Positions 11,779 through 24,535 are shown, numbered from the stretch's first letter. The stretch is DNA of 64,000 nucleotides from Ziziphus jujuba (GCF_031755915.1 NC_083386.1:8494001-8558000); one strand, 5' to 3'. Program-made: numbers and translations. Notes: generated by a model not told the origin, from the letters alone.

Positions 11779-13886
11779 TAGATTATTACAAGAAAATTAA
11801 ATTGGACTCTAATATATGGCCTTTTGTAATTTGAAAGACAATGAAAACTTTGAACTTTGTAGCTAAAAATAAATTTGAAAAAAAAAAAAGTTAATGAAAT
11901 AAATGGGCAAAAAATAAAACAAAAGGATATAATTATTAAAAGTTTATGCTTATCTTTGAAAAACATGTTATTGCCACGACACCCTTTCTCCACTGCCACG
12001 GTAAAATTGATTGTATTTTGTACATTTTTTAATTTTGCACTTTTTGTTGGATTGAAGGAAGATGAACGAACTTCTAAAAAGATAAAAATTGTTCTGAAAA
12101 TTTTGATTTGCGGGACGATGAGAAAGAATGGAAGAAAAGACAACGAGGCAAAAATGGAAATGTAGCAAAAAAAAAAAACATGTAATTAAAATTTACTGTG
12201 GCAGAGGAGACCGGTTGCATGGCAATACCACTGTCCAAGGAACTAGGGGGATGCCTTGATCTTTGCTTTCAATTTTTAAAATATTATTTTAAAAATAAAA
12301 ATAAAAAATTATTTTTATTTATTTTTTAAAAATAATTATATTTAATAAGTGATATTTGAAAACAATTTTTAAAATTAAAAAATAAAAAATAAAAAATATC
12401 ATTTTAATATTTTTTAAATTTATTTTTTAAAATTATTTTGAAAAATTTATAGTTAAACAGATGATTTTTTATTTTAAAAATAATTTTTTATTTTATAGAA
12501 TAAAAAATAGTTTTAACACCTAATGGTCCAATAGATCCTAGATTTTTTTTTTTTTTTTTTTGGGACTTCTATGAATTTTATGGGGGCGGACGTATTCATG
12601 AATCAATGATTTTTTCTAAATGCTACCGGTTCCTCTATAATAATAATAATAATAATTTGATGGTTATTAACAAATGATAAATTAACTTTTTAGCAAACCC
12701 AAAATAGGTTTATGTAAAATTATAAAGCTTCGTTTTTTTTTTTTTTTTTTTTTGGAGGAAATATAAATTATAAGGCTTAACAATAATTTGACATTGAATT
12801 ATCTACCATGTTTTTACCAAAATTAAAAAAAGATTTATATACCATGTTCCTTTGCAGATCTAAGGAAAAAAATATATAAAATATGTTTCTATACAGTAGT
12901 ATCTCAATTTGAGGAATTGAAGAAAGAGAAAAAACAAAGAAGTTAAATTAAATTAAAAAAAAAGGGCGAATTATATAATCCAGTAAAAGGTAAAAGGGTG
13001 AATTATAAAAGGTTGTCTTTGTTTGCTTAAACTTATTGTGTTTGATTGTATATCTAACAATGAATACTGCAAATTAAGTGCATTTGCTCTGGGAAATGGA
13101 TTTATGAGTGTAAAGAATTATGGGTTCATCTCATGATCATTCATGTCCATATATATATATATATTTTTTTTTTTATTTTTTTGGGGTAATAAATTTAGCT
13201 AAACTTCCATTAATTAGTTACAGAACATCGTTAGCTCTTACATCTCACATCTTTAATTTGAATTTAATGTTTTATTATTCACACCAGCATATAAGGATGT
13301 AAAATTAGCATTTCTAAAACTAGTATATTAACTTAATTAATGATAAATAATGGTTAAGATTTGCAAGAATGATTCCTAAAATTAGCCACAATGTATATAT
13401 ACATGCAAAAGAATTATTCCAATTCTTTTGAATGTTAGATGGTGAAAGACCAGACTGGTTACTTCGTTCCCTCCAAGATATATGGATTTTATACACTGTT
13501 GTTGTTTTTGGTAATAACACTATTAACATGGTGTTGTTTCTAGATCAATATATATATATATATATATATTTATATGGATTTTAATTCCCAAAAAGAAAAG
13601 AAAAAGAAAAAATGCAAAAGAACAAATACCAATTATAAGCCCAAAAAGTTGAAAAGTAGGTGAGATCCATTAGAAGGTGAAAAAAAAGACATTCACTAAA
13701 CAATCTTAAGATGACTTTCTCATCCTCTTCTACAAGCAAAAAATATTATAGTTGTGGATTTGGCACACCTCTAGATCCAAGGTTCAAATTTTTGATCTGG
13801 GGTGAAATTCCATAATCTCCAGCTATAATGAGTTTAAAACAGTGATTTAACCATACAAAAAAAAAATATATATATATATATATTCC
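11198..13886. other. intergenic, AT-rich
   Basis: 11198-11500 probably holds the promoter and leader of the phosphatase gene. Beyond it only low-complexity DNA is seen: ATT repeats near 11690-11712, (TA)n near 11757-11780 and 13551-13570, poly(T) near 12542-12560 and 12734-12753, and an A/T-only self-complementary stretch at about 12270-12510. ORFs in 11745-12168 overlap on both strands in biased sequence and look accidental. Confidence 0.5.
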
Positions 13887-13964
13887 TCACTGATTGATGC
13901 CACCAATTTTGGATTCATTATTTTCAGCAACATTGATACCATTTGCAAGTGGATGTGCTACTTG

Positions 13965-14008
<44 letters not shown>

Positions 14009-14192
14009 TAACCATAAAAAATTTGTGTATGCTTTTTGCAAGTTTGGTTTGCATACATGTCTGCGGTTTATCTTCTTTACCCTCATGATTGTCCGTCGTC
14101 CTTGTGATCCTCGGATCCTCGATTTCCTGTCTTGTTGGAGACAAATTGTTATCCTGCCTGAGCTTGCACTTTTGAAGCTTCACATACTTCAT
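13887..14192 (-). CDS. candidate small poly-glutamine protein
   Basis: This is a 101-residue open frame starting MKYVKLQKCKLRQ. It is basic and polar in its first half and has 15 consecutive Gln (12 pure CAG plus CAA/CAG/CAA) followed by a short Asn/Gly-rich tail. No known domain is recognised. The transcript would read ATTATATAAATA about 60 bases upstream of the ATG, a plausible TATA box. Small polyQ ORFs arise by chance around CAG microsatellites, and an out-of-frame poly-Cys or poly-Leu ORF exists on the other strand. The TATA position and the sequence before the repeat slightly favour a real or recently decayed gene. Function is unknown. Confidence 0.35.
13971..14006. repeat. (CTG)12 microsatellite
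   Basis: Twelve perfect CTG units (CAG on the minus strand) lie inside the poly-glutamine ORF, flanked by interrupted CTG/TTG units. Confidence 0.95.
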
Positions 14193-14249
14193 TGTGGTAA
14201 ACTTTTGCTCAAATATTTTGGGTTTTGAAGTCCGAACTAGATGAGGATA

Positions 14250-14262
14250 TTTATATAATTAA
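14250..14262 (-). promoter_or_regulatory. possible TATA box of poly-glutamine ORF
   Basis: On the minus strand the sequence reads ATTATATAAATA, about 60 bases before the ATG at 14192. The spacing fits a TATA box with a short leader. No transcript evidence is available here. Confidence 0.3.
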
Positions 14263-15906
14263 ATATGGTTGCGTCAGATGAAATTATAGATATATATATA
14301 TATATATAGTTAGGACAACCAATTCACAGAAACATACACGCCAAAAAACTGTTTGTTTACCAATTTAAGAATAACACGTTGCCGTTCTGGTAACGTGTAG
14401 ATCACATTAATTATATTGACTCTTTTGTTTTTCTTATTGTTAGGTAGGTAGTATATGTTTTCAAAAATCAAATATTTGATTTTTGACAACTTTTTTTTTC
14501 TAGATTTTAAACTTGTCATACTGTCAGGCCACCAAACATGTATTTTTTCTCAAAACTCTTAATATTTTATTTTAATCTATAAGATCCTTCTACACGTTAA
14601 TTTAGAATTAATTATACGCTTTATACAAAAGAAAAATGCTAATTAATTGGAAATTAAATGGAAGATTTTGAAAACTTTAAAATAAAAAATACAACGATAT
14701 GTTATGTAAAAGTTTCAAACTTGAAGGAAAATTTCTGAGGGGAAAAAGAAAAAAAATTCTATTATCAAACAATGAGGAAATTTTATGAACTACCTCTACA
14801 GAATAGTGATTCTTTTTTAGTTGCTAATATTAAAGGAATCTAAAAAGGAAATCAAAAAGTAAAAGGAATTATATGATTGAAAATTGATATAGCTAATATC
14901 AACTAATTAATATCATTCAATTCAATTAAGAGATTTTATTCTTGTTCACTATAGAATCTATTTGACCTTTTTGTAAATCCCAACAAACCAATTAGATTTA
15001 AACTCTCCAGCAACTAAACTGATAGATGGTTCATATATGGATTTTAAAAAATTATGGTTGACCTCTATTTTAGTTAGTTCAACATGCTTAATAAGCCAAA
15101 CTTATGCTTTTAAGCTTAAGCCATAGTATTTAAGCCAAAATTTAGTCTCTCATAAGGTCTAATTTTTTAAACTTTGTAAATAATAAAACAATAAACATAA
15201 TTAACTCACAACACAGTCTATTATAGTAATGAGAGAAACAGATTAACTATGTCAAATTTTGAATTTTTAAATAAACTAACTTATATAACAATTTATCAAA
15301 ATTCCATACCAAGGATATTTTTAAAAATTCAAAATTTGTGATTATATATTATCAGCAAGGACTAAGGTGTTGCTTAATTGCTTATTCATTCGATGAAATA
15401 GCATATTTTGTTCTCGTAGAAATCTTGTTCTCTGCAAAGTGAATCATGTATTTGGTTGTTGATATTTTGCTTAATTTGTGTATTTTTCTCATTTATAATA
15501 ATTTTTTATATTTTAATATTTTAAATCTATAACTTTTAATATAAATATGAATAATCCACCAACTGAATTAAATCATCAATTAGTCGCTTATGGATTTAAC
15601 TCTTTAATTATTCCTACTTACTATTATAATAATTATTTAATCATGTTAAATTGGATTAAAAAAAAAACGAAAATTCAGATTGAGTGTAATTTGTTGTTAT
15701 TATTTTTTTTTTCTAGCAAAGGAGTGTAATTTATTTTTTAATATTTGGCACGGAGAATGTGGCTCTTATTGCCATGTGGCAGTAATGCCGGCAGCGATTA
15801 ACCTTGGATGACCCAAAAAAGAAAAAAATAAATAAAAATAAAATTCAGTTTCTGAATATGAATGTGTTTGGGACAGTGAGGAAGAGTCTTGTGAAGGGTG
15901 TTAGCA
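14263..15906. other. intergenic, AT-rich
   Basis: No gene is seen. There is a (TA)n run near 14290-14308. The last ~100 bases are presumably the promoter and leader of the phosphopantetheinyl transferase gene. A 20-base word at 15766-15785 recurs exactly at 20332-20351. Confidence 0.5.
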
Positions 15907-18900
15907 ATGGAGAGAGGAGTTCAAAGATGGGCAGTGGATATATCAGACTGGAAACCATCTTTTCAAGACTTCTCTTTTGCCCTCTCTCTTCTTCCTGTCC
16001 AAGACTGCGATTCAATCACCAGGTTTCTGTTTTTTCCTTTTCCTTTTTTTCTTTCTTTTTCTCTACTCTTGTGTTTGTTTCTCGAGAAAGACCCAGAAAA
16101 GAAAAATGATTTCGATATGAATATTGTAGGTTGCATATTTGATTGTCTTTTCTGTGTTTAGAATGTAAAACAATTTTTTTTTTTTTCCCTCTAGTGAGAA
16201 ACTTAGCTTATTTAGAGACATGGCTTCTGTATTGGGTGGAGTTGACTGGAATTATTGAATGGACTACTTAAAGATTCGATTTTTTTTATTTTTTTTTTGG
16301 TGCCCTTTTCATGGTAACCAAACAGATTAATTGTTTGTTGTATGCCTCTTTCAATGAAATACTTTATCAATGAATGCCAATAGAAGCTTGTTTGGTCATC
16401 CTCTGTTTCATGTGGGAAAACTGGAAATTTTGAATTTCGTGTGGCTTATGAAATCGGCTTATTAATAGTAGCCCTCATGGTGCATCTGCTAGAGTTTGTT
16501 GAAAAAGTTTCAAATTCTTTAGAAATTTAAACAATAAAGGAAGTAGCTTTTTCAAGACTTTTAATTTACTATATTTTTTGGATTCTTTGCTTTCACTTAA
16601 TTTTGAAGTGTCTATGACCTTACAATGAATTTGTCAAACTGGTAGGTTTATAAAAATGGAAGATAGGAAAAGGGCACTTGTGAGCCGGATGCTTCAATAT
16701 GCTATAGTACATGAAGTGTTGGGAATCCCATGTGGAGAAATTATCATCAAGCGCACATTGGAAGGCAAACCATATTTGGTAATCAACATAGTCAACTACT
16801 TTTTTGTTATCGTAGTCTTATCTTGTTTTTCTGGGTGATATTCGAAATTTAGCAACTATCTGTAACTATTTGACTGAGTTCAATTTAAGATTGTTATTTG
16901 GTAAAATCATTGGGAGGCGTTTCCTAAACATTGTTTTATTAAACATCATTTCCGGATATTCAAAATGCATGATCAATTATGTAAATTGTAGTTTTTGCTG
17001 CTAGGTTTTTCCTCCCATATTCAAAAAGGTAGGCATATAGAAGCATGTAATTGCTTATTCCCATATTGACGTGAGATTGTATTGGAGATCAATCAGGCAA
17101 TTTTGGTCATGCCAGTATTACCAAAAAAGGGATAGGCTTTTCTGCCCTTTCCTTATCCCCTCTGCACCCTTGCCTTGTTTTGGACACAGGACTCAAGAAA
17201 CCTTGTTTTATCTGTTTCTTTTCCATTTCTGGACTTATATTAAGTTGGTGGATAGAGAATGCTAAACACAAATCCTATTACAATTTCAGGGCATAGTGTT
17301 ACAGAAAGTACTACCTGAGCTGTCCCTTGAGTGACCAAAAGACTTTACATTTACCAAGGACGGGATACCAGTAAACCGTCAGACTGCTGATACCACTACG
17401 CCTCCATACCATTTTCTCATTTTTTTTTTTTTTTTTCCAATATGGTGTCCAGAAAAAGTAGTAAAAAAAAGTTTAATTGCTGGTTCATATTTCTGTGTTT
17501 CTTTTGGCTCCTTTTTCATCCACTCCTCTGCTTTCCATATGTCCTGCACGTGGTCATTTTAGGAGATTTGCTGTCTTTTATATATCATTTCTAATTATTA
17601 ATATGTACTAATAAAGCATCCTTTTTATCTCTTGTTTGCTTTATGATTCACACCAACTTTTAGAGAGCTTCATTACTTAAGATACATGTGACTGCTAAAA
17701 TTTAAGCAGAGTTGATAAGGAAAAGATCAGTTGACTAGAGAGGGAAGAAAGCTGTGGATAGAAGTCTCTTTAGCTTAAAGACATCCTAGTGTCAGCTGAC
17801 TCGGGAGTATATGGGATGACAAATCCTGTTTCTTTGCAAACTTTGTTCTCCAATTTTGCTTTACTTGACACAATATTATCGTATTACTTCCCTGAGCACT
17901 TTTTTTTTTTTTTTCCCCTCCCTGTCTTGCATCCATTATTATAATCTTTTATGACTATATCGTCCATGCTTCTTTGCTTTCAGGAATCTGGGAAACATTT
18001 TCAAGAATTCCCCAACTTTAATTTTAACACATCGCATCATGGTGACTATGTAGCTATAGCTTCTGAACCATTATGCCTTGTGGGGTTGGATATTGTGTCA
18101 AATGTCATTCCCTGGAAAGAGACAGTCACAGAATTCATTCAAAACTTCTCATCTTATTTTTCAAATTTGGAGTGGGATAATATAATCACTTCTGGGAATT
18201 CTAATGATATTTTGTTTGAGTTTTATAGGTATATTTCTGATGTAATCTTCAAAACATTCATCATGCCATAATATTACAATATGATGGCATTGTACAAGCA
18301 GAATTGGATTTGATCTAAATTTGTGAATCATTAACAAATTAAAGTGATAAAATTATGTTTAACTGATTATAGTTGTTATAGGTATTGGAGTCTCAAAGAA
18401 GCATATGTCAAAGCAACAGGTAGTGGGCTGGCTTATGGTTTGGACAGAGTGGAATTTCATCATACTGGTTGGACAAATATCTCTGTTAAAATTGATGGAA
18501 AGGCTATGCCAGAATGGAGATTTTGGCTTTCTGAGCTGGGAAAAGGTCATTTGGTAAGTCGTCTATAAAATGAAAAAAAATATTAAAAAAAAAAAATTAT
18601 ACTTCCTTTTCGTTGAACTGCCTACTTTCTGTATGTGCTGTAAATGGATTATTCTGTTTTTGGTGCTTTGTCATTAAATATATGCTGGAATTTTTCATTA
18701 TTGGATATAATCATGTTGTCTCGATCATGGAACAAGAGCAAACTAGAGCAAAGCATGGTCGCACTTTCTCGTTGAAAAGTATAAAAGTTTTGGTGGTTAT
18801 CAGAAGTCACTTATTTACAGCTGCACCTTGAATAATAGTTTTTTTCCTGCTGAATCAACAGGTATCACTTGCAAGAGGTCACCCAAGATCTGCTGCTAGT

Positions 18901-19095
18901 AATTACAAGAAAACATTGGACGTTACAGATTTCGATGAAGCAGAATACCACAAAGGCCTTAATCTTCCGAACACAAGATTTTCGCTGAGAAACGTTGAAC
19001 AACTCATCCAAGTTTTATGCAAAGAAATTTACAGAGTACCTAGACCTAGGATCCATAATACAGTTGATGTAGAAGAAATGTCTGATGAACACTAA
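15907..19095 (+). CDS. 4'-phosphopantetheinyl transferase (AASDHPPT/Sfp-type)
   Basis: Five exons join in frame: 15907-16022, 16646-16778, 17984-18228, 18382-18553 and 18862-19095, giving 299 residues. The start MERGVQRWAVDISDW is chosen because it begins the conserved family N-terminus; an earlier frame opens only at a GTG. Family hallmarks are NFNTSHHGDYVAIA (~96-109), VGLDIV with the Mg-binding D119, and YWSLKEAYVKATGSG with E171 and K175. The enzyme moves the 4'-phosphopantetheine arm of CoA to a conserved Ser of acyl-carrier proteins, needed for fatty-acid synthesis and possibly lysine metabolism. All key residues are present and the length is normal. Cytosolic or organellar location is not clear from the N-terminus. 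It is convergent with the large nuclear-protein gene at 24536. Confidence 0.93.
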
Positions 19096-20178
19096 TCCAG
19101 TAGAAGTGTAATAAAAAGCATACCCATTATTTTGCATACAGATGACTATCATGCATTGTATCAACCATTTTGAATACATGAGCAACCAGAATTGAGGTGA
19201 AGACATTGAAAATTTTCCTATTGAACTGCATGTTCTCTTCAAACAGGGGAGGAAGGAAACCCCTTTTGAAAAATATATATATCTAATAATAAATCTTAAA
19301 AGATGTAGATTATTTCCTGAAAACACTTAGAAATGGTTTTTGATTCGGAATTTTACATTGAAATCTTTATTATTGATTATTAACTCTTTTTATTTATTTT
19401 TTTCATATACGTGAGAGATTAATTGCATTAAATGTGATAAGGAAGCCAAGCCAAGCCAAATCCATGTGGTAAAAATAAGAAAATATTGTTATCAAACAAT
19501 ACTCAGCATATTATTGGAAGAATAATGATTTAAGTAGCCACACAAAGACTAATGTCCTTCTATTTGCTGTATCATAATTGTTATTATTATTATATTTTAT
19601 TTTAATAGCAATACCAGAGAGACCAGAAGATCAACAGTTGTGGAAGCATTGGTTGTGGACGCTTTCCATTTTACGTACACCTCCATCAAACGCTGGCATG
19701 CAGAAATCAGCACATCTTTCACCATCATGATCTGGTAAACATATTACCAAATCCAGGGTTATTTGGGCAACACTTTACAGCATTGACTTGGTTGCATTCT
19801 GAATAACTAAAAAGTAAATAAATTAAAGGATGGTTAAATCTCATTAAAAAAAAAAAAAAAAAAGTTTATAATGTATGAAACTCGATAAAACACTCAATAA
19901 TCATAAAAAGATTAAAATAAAATAAATAAAATAAAATAATAAAAAATAATAAAAATTACTTAAAACTGTCACATCCATGCAATTTATGCGCAAAGATGAT
20001 ATAAACCAATGGAATAGGCAAGGAATGCAATAAGTAGCAGTATTATCGCATTAACTTTGAAGGTGATCATCTTTATTCTTTCTAAACCTGCAAACTAATT
20101 TATATAGAACAACTTCTCTTTTTAGGTTGTCCTTTTACTAAAAACTTGATGCAAGAGCCCACAGCCAGAAGTGTACTG

Positions 20179-20273
20179 CCAGGTATTAGCATTCAGATGC
20201 AAAGCAGTAATTCCAGATTTCAGAATATGCAGAAACTGCGGCAGATGAACTTGTATGAATTTGTAGCAGAACC
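20179..20273. repeat. dispersed ~95-base repeat, copy 1
   Basis: It matches 22001-22099 with scattered differences, sharing TTCCAGATTTCAGAA and the end GCAGAACC. On the minus strand both copies read a similar short peptide around SEIWN, in ORFs that otherwise differ. Confidence 0.7.
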
Positions 20274-22000
20274 AATATATATGGGATTGGAGCCCTCTTC
20301 TTCTTTTTTGTAGGCATAGACAAGGGGCCTTTTATTGCCATGTGGCAGTAAGATGGCTTTGCAGCTTCTCCATGGAAGGTATACAGAAAGCCGGAAATCA
20401 AATTGTTTTTCATTTTCTCCATGTGATTCATTTTCTCTTTTGTTATGTCATGCAACAAGTATTTTTAGTAGAAACTAGATGATGCATCTCATTCTCTCAC
20501 CAATCCCTGGTCTGAGCATGTCCATGGATCTTACAATCTCACCTACCAGTTTAATTCTGCAGTTAATCAGCAAGACACAGATTATTTTTAGGCAAAATAG
20601 AGATGCTGGTATATAAAGTCAAGAAGTGACCCACACTAGGATCAGCAAGATCAATGATGATAAATGTTGATGATGTTCGTACTCAATGAAGATCAAGGTC
20701 CAAGAGTAGAAGTGCACCAGATCCTAAAGGAACTATAATCCTAGCACTACTGTTCCAATATTCTCGGGACTAAAAATTGAGCCTCATTGTAGGAAATATA
20801 GATAGGTTTAGGATTTTAAAGCTGGTAGAAAGTGGAAAAAGTTTTAACCTGTGTTAAGCCACCACAGCTCAAGTTGATGACTATTGACTACATATAATAT
20901 TTCTACTTCTCTTCTTAGTTAAAATATTTTATAAAATATTTCTTTTCTTTGCATTTCCCTCTTTTCTTTTGCTTATTCTCTCGCTTTTTTTAAAAAAGAA
21001 AAGAGGAAAAAGAATTTAATTACCATTATGTGTACTGTTAATTGTCTACAAAATGGGGTCAACTTTTCTACAACCTTTAAGCTATCTATATTGACGAAAA
21101 CTTAAACATAGTATCACAGCATAATTATCTAACTAATCTTGTAATTAAACCATAACCACACTGCTATTTTGCCAGCTTGCTTAAACTAAACTGTTTTTCA
21201 TATCGCCTTGCATCCTCTTGTAAGAAGACCTTTTTTCAACACCAATCAAAAGCCCCTAGTTGCATCTCCATTTTCCACAACCTTTAGTCCAGAATTAACC
21301 CCTAATAAAGCTATAACAATTCTGGAGACCCTATGATGCAGTAAGCAAGCTATATCAAATCTTGAGATAATATGATGCAGTGAGCATTAACTTTCAGGTT
21401 TCTACAACTTTCAGCCATCAACGTCTAATCTTCTTATATCAGAATTTATTTATAGTTTCATATGCCCTAAAACCCATGCCTCTATACCACAAGTTCAAAA
21501 ATCCAAGCCCATATGTAGATAAGCTTCCTAATTAATTAGTCTTCCATCACTTTTTGTAAGACTCTTTCAACTTTTGAATTTTTTGGTGTATTTACCTAAT
21601 ATCACTGATTGTTTCCATCACTTTCTTGAGAGTACTAATAGTCGTAATACCTCAAAGCTTCACCAGTCCCCTCCTATCTGATGGAAAACGAGAAAACTCT
21701 TCAAATGAGGATGGAAATGTCCAGTATAATGTTTTAGCAAACAGTGGGGGAAGAGTTTTCTGAACTTCTCTTCAAGCTCAGGTTGATGGGATCGAATAGA
21801 ACTTGAATATAATTTATACATAACAATGCCTCAGAGGTTTCAACTATTGGCTCATAACTTTTGCCTATGTATGTACAAAAATTCATAACAATCGTGTAGC
21901 AAGTATATCAGAAAAGGAACTACATTATTTTACACTTGTGAAATGACATCTCTGGTGGATCCAAAAAAACTTGCTGGAAGCCCACACTCAGCATATAATA

Positions 22001-22099
22001 CCAGATAATATCACCAGACGCAAAGCAGGAATTCCAGATTTCAGAACATGCAGGAACTGCAGCAGATGTGCCAGAAGTAGTATGATTTGCAGCAGAACC
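22001..22099. repeat. dispersed ~95-base repeat, copy 2
   Basis: This is the partner of 20179-20273 in the same orientation, 1.8 kb away. It shares the central TTCCAGATTTCAGAA word and the flanking CAAAGCAG and GCAGAACC words. Confidence 0.7.
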
Positions 22100-22624
22100 T
22101 AGAAGCCTGAAGAAACTTGCAGATACAATACAATCCAAGAAACTTTCAGCAAACCCAGTAACCATGAAAAAAGAACAGATACTGTGCAGGTCTTACTCAA
22201 CCTAGTAATCCTTGAAAATTTTCAGAAGATGAATATCAGATAGATTAACGGCAGCTAGTTTTTCTATGGCACTTACACCATACTGGAGAGGGAAGAAGAG
22301 AGCCATAAGCCATAAAACGCTATTCTTCATTCTATAAAAGATCAAAGTATAAACATAAAATATCTAGAATACCCCTATCTGAATGAAGGGTCTGGAATTT
22401 AGATGGATTTATCAGCCTCTTTAACTTTTCCTTTCCTCCTTTTTTCTCCTACCAAACGAAAAGAACTTGCCATCCTTTCCCCTCTCCCTCCTCCCCTTTC
22501 CTTCCCCCCACTTTTCCACTCTACCAAACAAAGCCTAAGAGAAGGTAACCGATATCATAAAGAAAATGGAAAGGAAAACACTAAAAACCACACAAAACAG
22601 ATCCAAAATAGGAATTGGCTACTT

Positions 22625-22990
22625 ATGTAATAACTATGTTCTCTTTTAAGTTTTTGTTAGGTTAGGATTCTAGAGATTTTTTTAGTTCATTTCTAATTAG
22701 AACTATCATTAGATTACATTTTAATTTGGATTAGGATGTTTTCTTTAAAAATAGGGTTCTATGAAGCTCTAGAGGCAGATAATTGAAATGATGGATTAGT
22801 GAAGGGTTATCCTTCTTCTCTTCGTTGTACTATCTTCCTCTACTTTACATCTAATTCTCTGTTTACTTGCCTATTACCCCCTTCATCCATTTTCTCCCCC
22901 CCACTTCTCACCCCTTTTCATCAAATTATCATGTCCCTGATCTCTTTCTCTATCCTGGTCCTGTATCACATTGATTACAACAGTTAATTA
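22625..22990 (+). mobile_element. LTR-like fragment, possible solo LTR
   Basis: The stretch has the make-up of a Copia-type long terminal repeat. A T-rich 5' part leads to AAAAATAGGGTTCTATGAAG (a degenerate TATA/promoter region, ~22747-22766), followed by a C/T-rich part ending in TGGTCCTGTATCACATTGAT. No internal coding region adjoins it and exact ends or a target duplication could not be fixed. The assignment rests on overall resemblance only. Confidence 0.35.
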
Positions 22991-23366
22991 CCATACCAGT
23001 AGTTTAGTAAGGAGGAAGGAACCTAGCAAATAAGTAATGACCCTATAGAAAATTATATAAATATATCAACACAAGTATGCCCCGGGGAGGACATAGAAGC
23101 TACTGCACATGTTTTGTAAGGAACAATGTTGCAGGAAACAAAAAGCATGCTACAATATATGCTATCACTTCTTTACATAAAAAGAACACATTCCTATTAC
23201 CACTCATGTCTTTTGAGCTTATTAGCCTATTCTGACAAGTTACATTCCATTTGAGTTTAAAAAATCAGATTAGATGCATGGAAACTGAAGCAGTACATAA
23301 ATGTTGTACATAGTAAAGGCAATGCAACACCTGCTTCACATCATAAAGTTGAAAAAAAGCAAGCAC

Positions 23367-23849
23367 CTGTGAGATAAATTCAGAAGCATCTTTAAGAGTT
23401 CAACCTGTAGAGGCAAGAGAGAAGAAAAAAAAAAAAAAAAAAACAAGTATCTGAAATAGCCAAGCCCTAAATTGTAGAAAATGCTCATAAAATAGGAATT
23501 GAAAATTCACCTCAATATGTAATTGAGGTTCACCCAAAAATCTGCAGACCTTGACAGTAACTTCTTTTGGAACTTCTATTTGCAAGCGATACTAGTTGAC
23601 CATGAGTACCTTAATATCTACAGTTTAAAAACAATAAAATCTATTACTATATTTTTCAGACTAAAGAATGATCACATACCTTAACAATATACTTTTTCCA
23701 AGCCACCATAGTCTTCTGTTTCGAAATAGGCATGGAAATATAAACAGTAGAAGCAGGGCACAGCACCAGGTAGTGTCAAATAAATTCCACAAGCTTGAGC
23801 TGGTCAAGAGTAGCCAAAGAGGCATCTAATGCTGTATAGGTCAATATAC
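23367..23849 (-). pseudogene. unidentified gene fragment, three exons, two lesions
   Basis: I do not recognise the family. On the minus strand three exon-like blocks with GT-AG borders join: 23849-23680, 23591-23511 and 23404-23367. The first reads LDASLATLDQLKLVEFI, a TGA, then PASTVYISMPISKQKTMVAW. The second is fully open (LQIEVPKEVTVKVCRFLGE). The third is 38 bases; if one base is missing it would read KDASEFISQ in phase. So there is one nonsense codon and one likely -1 frameshift. A continuing parent gene further left was not found. It may be a truncated duplicate of a conserved plant gene elsewhere, or the nonsense codon may be avoided by a different splice. Confidence 0.5.
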
Positions 23850-24535
23850 CTGCCAGAAGAAGTGTTGGAAGAAAGAACCAAACATCTAGTAACTGCTAAA
23901 TCAATTAGACTGACCCTTCAAAATAATACAGAATGATGAAGCAAACTGTCAGGCCAGTGAAAAATAATAAGATAAAAAAATAACATTACCGATTGCACTT
24001 GAGCATTTATTAACAAGAATAATTTCTAAAACCAATAATCATCATATTTACTAAAGAATGTAATCTAATCTGAAGCTTTATTGCAATTTAATAACACTCA
24101 ACAGATAGCTCACATAAAACAAACCCAGTGCATACATACTTGTGGGTGCACGTCCATAAAAAACTGAGATCTCAAATTACATAAGAAATGAAGATGAACT
24201 GGTGCACACGAGAATACAGGGTGAATTCAGATTCATTTGTTTTAAACAAGAAGAAACAGCCAAAAGGAAAACAAAAACAAAGACGATAAAAGATAGGCCA
24301 AAAAGAACTATAATTGATTATGAAGCAAAATTGATCTGTAGCAAAATTGATCTGATCACATGAACAATTGGATTTCGTTAACTCGTTCGGATAAGTATAC
24401 AAAAAGAATGGCCATAATTACAATGTGCCTGACTGCCAGAGCCATAACTTATACCAGCAGGTTGTCCTCTGACAGCAGCACTGTGATTTTTATCTCAATG
24501 GTCAAATAATAAAGGAAATATACAGTATACGGTCT
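23850..24535. other. intergenic and probable 3' UTR of the large nuclear-protein gene
   Basis: No gene is seen. The right-hand part, next to the stop codon at 24536, should contain the 3' UTR of the minus-strand gene. A 76-codon ORF near 24172-24402 is Phe/Cys-rich without a domain and is not called. Confidence 0.4.

Larger units (their letters stand above)
19096..23366. other. intergenic, no intact gene
   Basis: This begins with the probable 3' UTR of the transferase. It then holds (A)n and AAAAT-rich runs near 19845-19950, two copies of a ~95-base repeat (20179-20273, 22001-22099), a pyrimidine-rich stretch near 22420-22515, and an LTR-like block near 22625-22990. The ORFs seen here lack any recognisable domain. 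Confidence 0.5.

Noticed and set aside
11745..12168. Overlapping ORFs of 96 and 132 codons on opposite strands
   Set aside because: They lie in A/T-biased sequence, encode Phe/Lys-rich low-complexity peptides and overlap on both strands, as chance ORFs do.
17280..17420. Intron 2 stretch of the transferase gene with mixed composition (GAGCTGTCCCTTGAGTGACC)
   Set aside because: It looks like a small repeat remnant but no second copy, inverted repeat or coding content was found in the window.
24172..24402. 76-codon minus-strand ORF
   Set aside because: Phe/Cys-rich without a domain, and downstream of the large gene's stop codon where a 3' UTR is expected.
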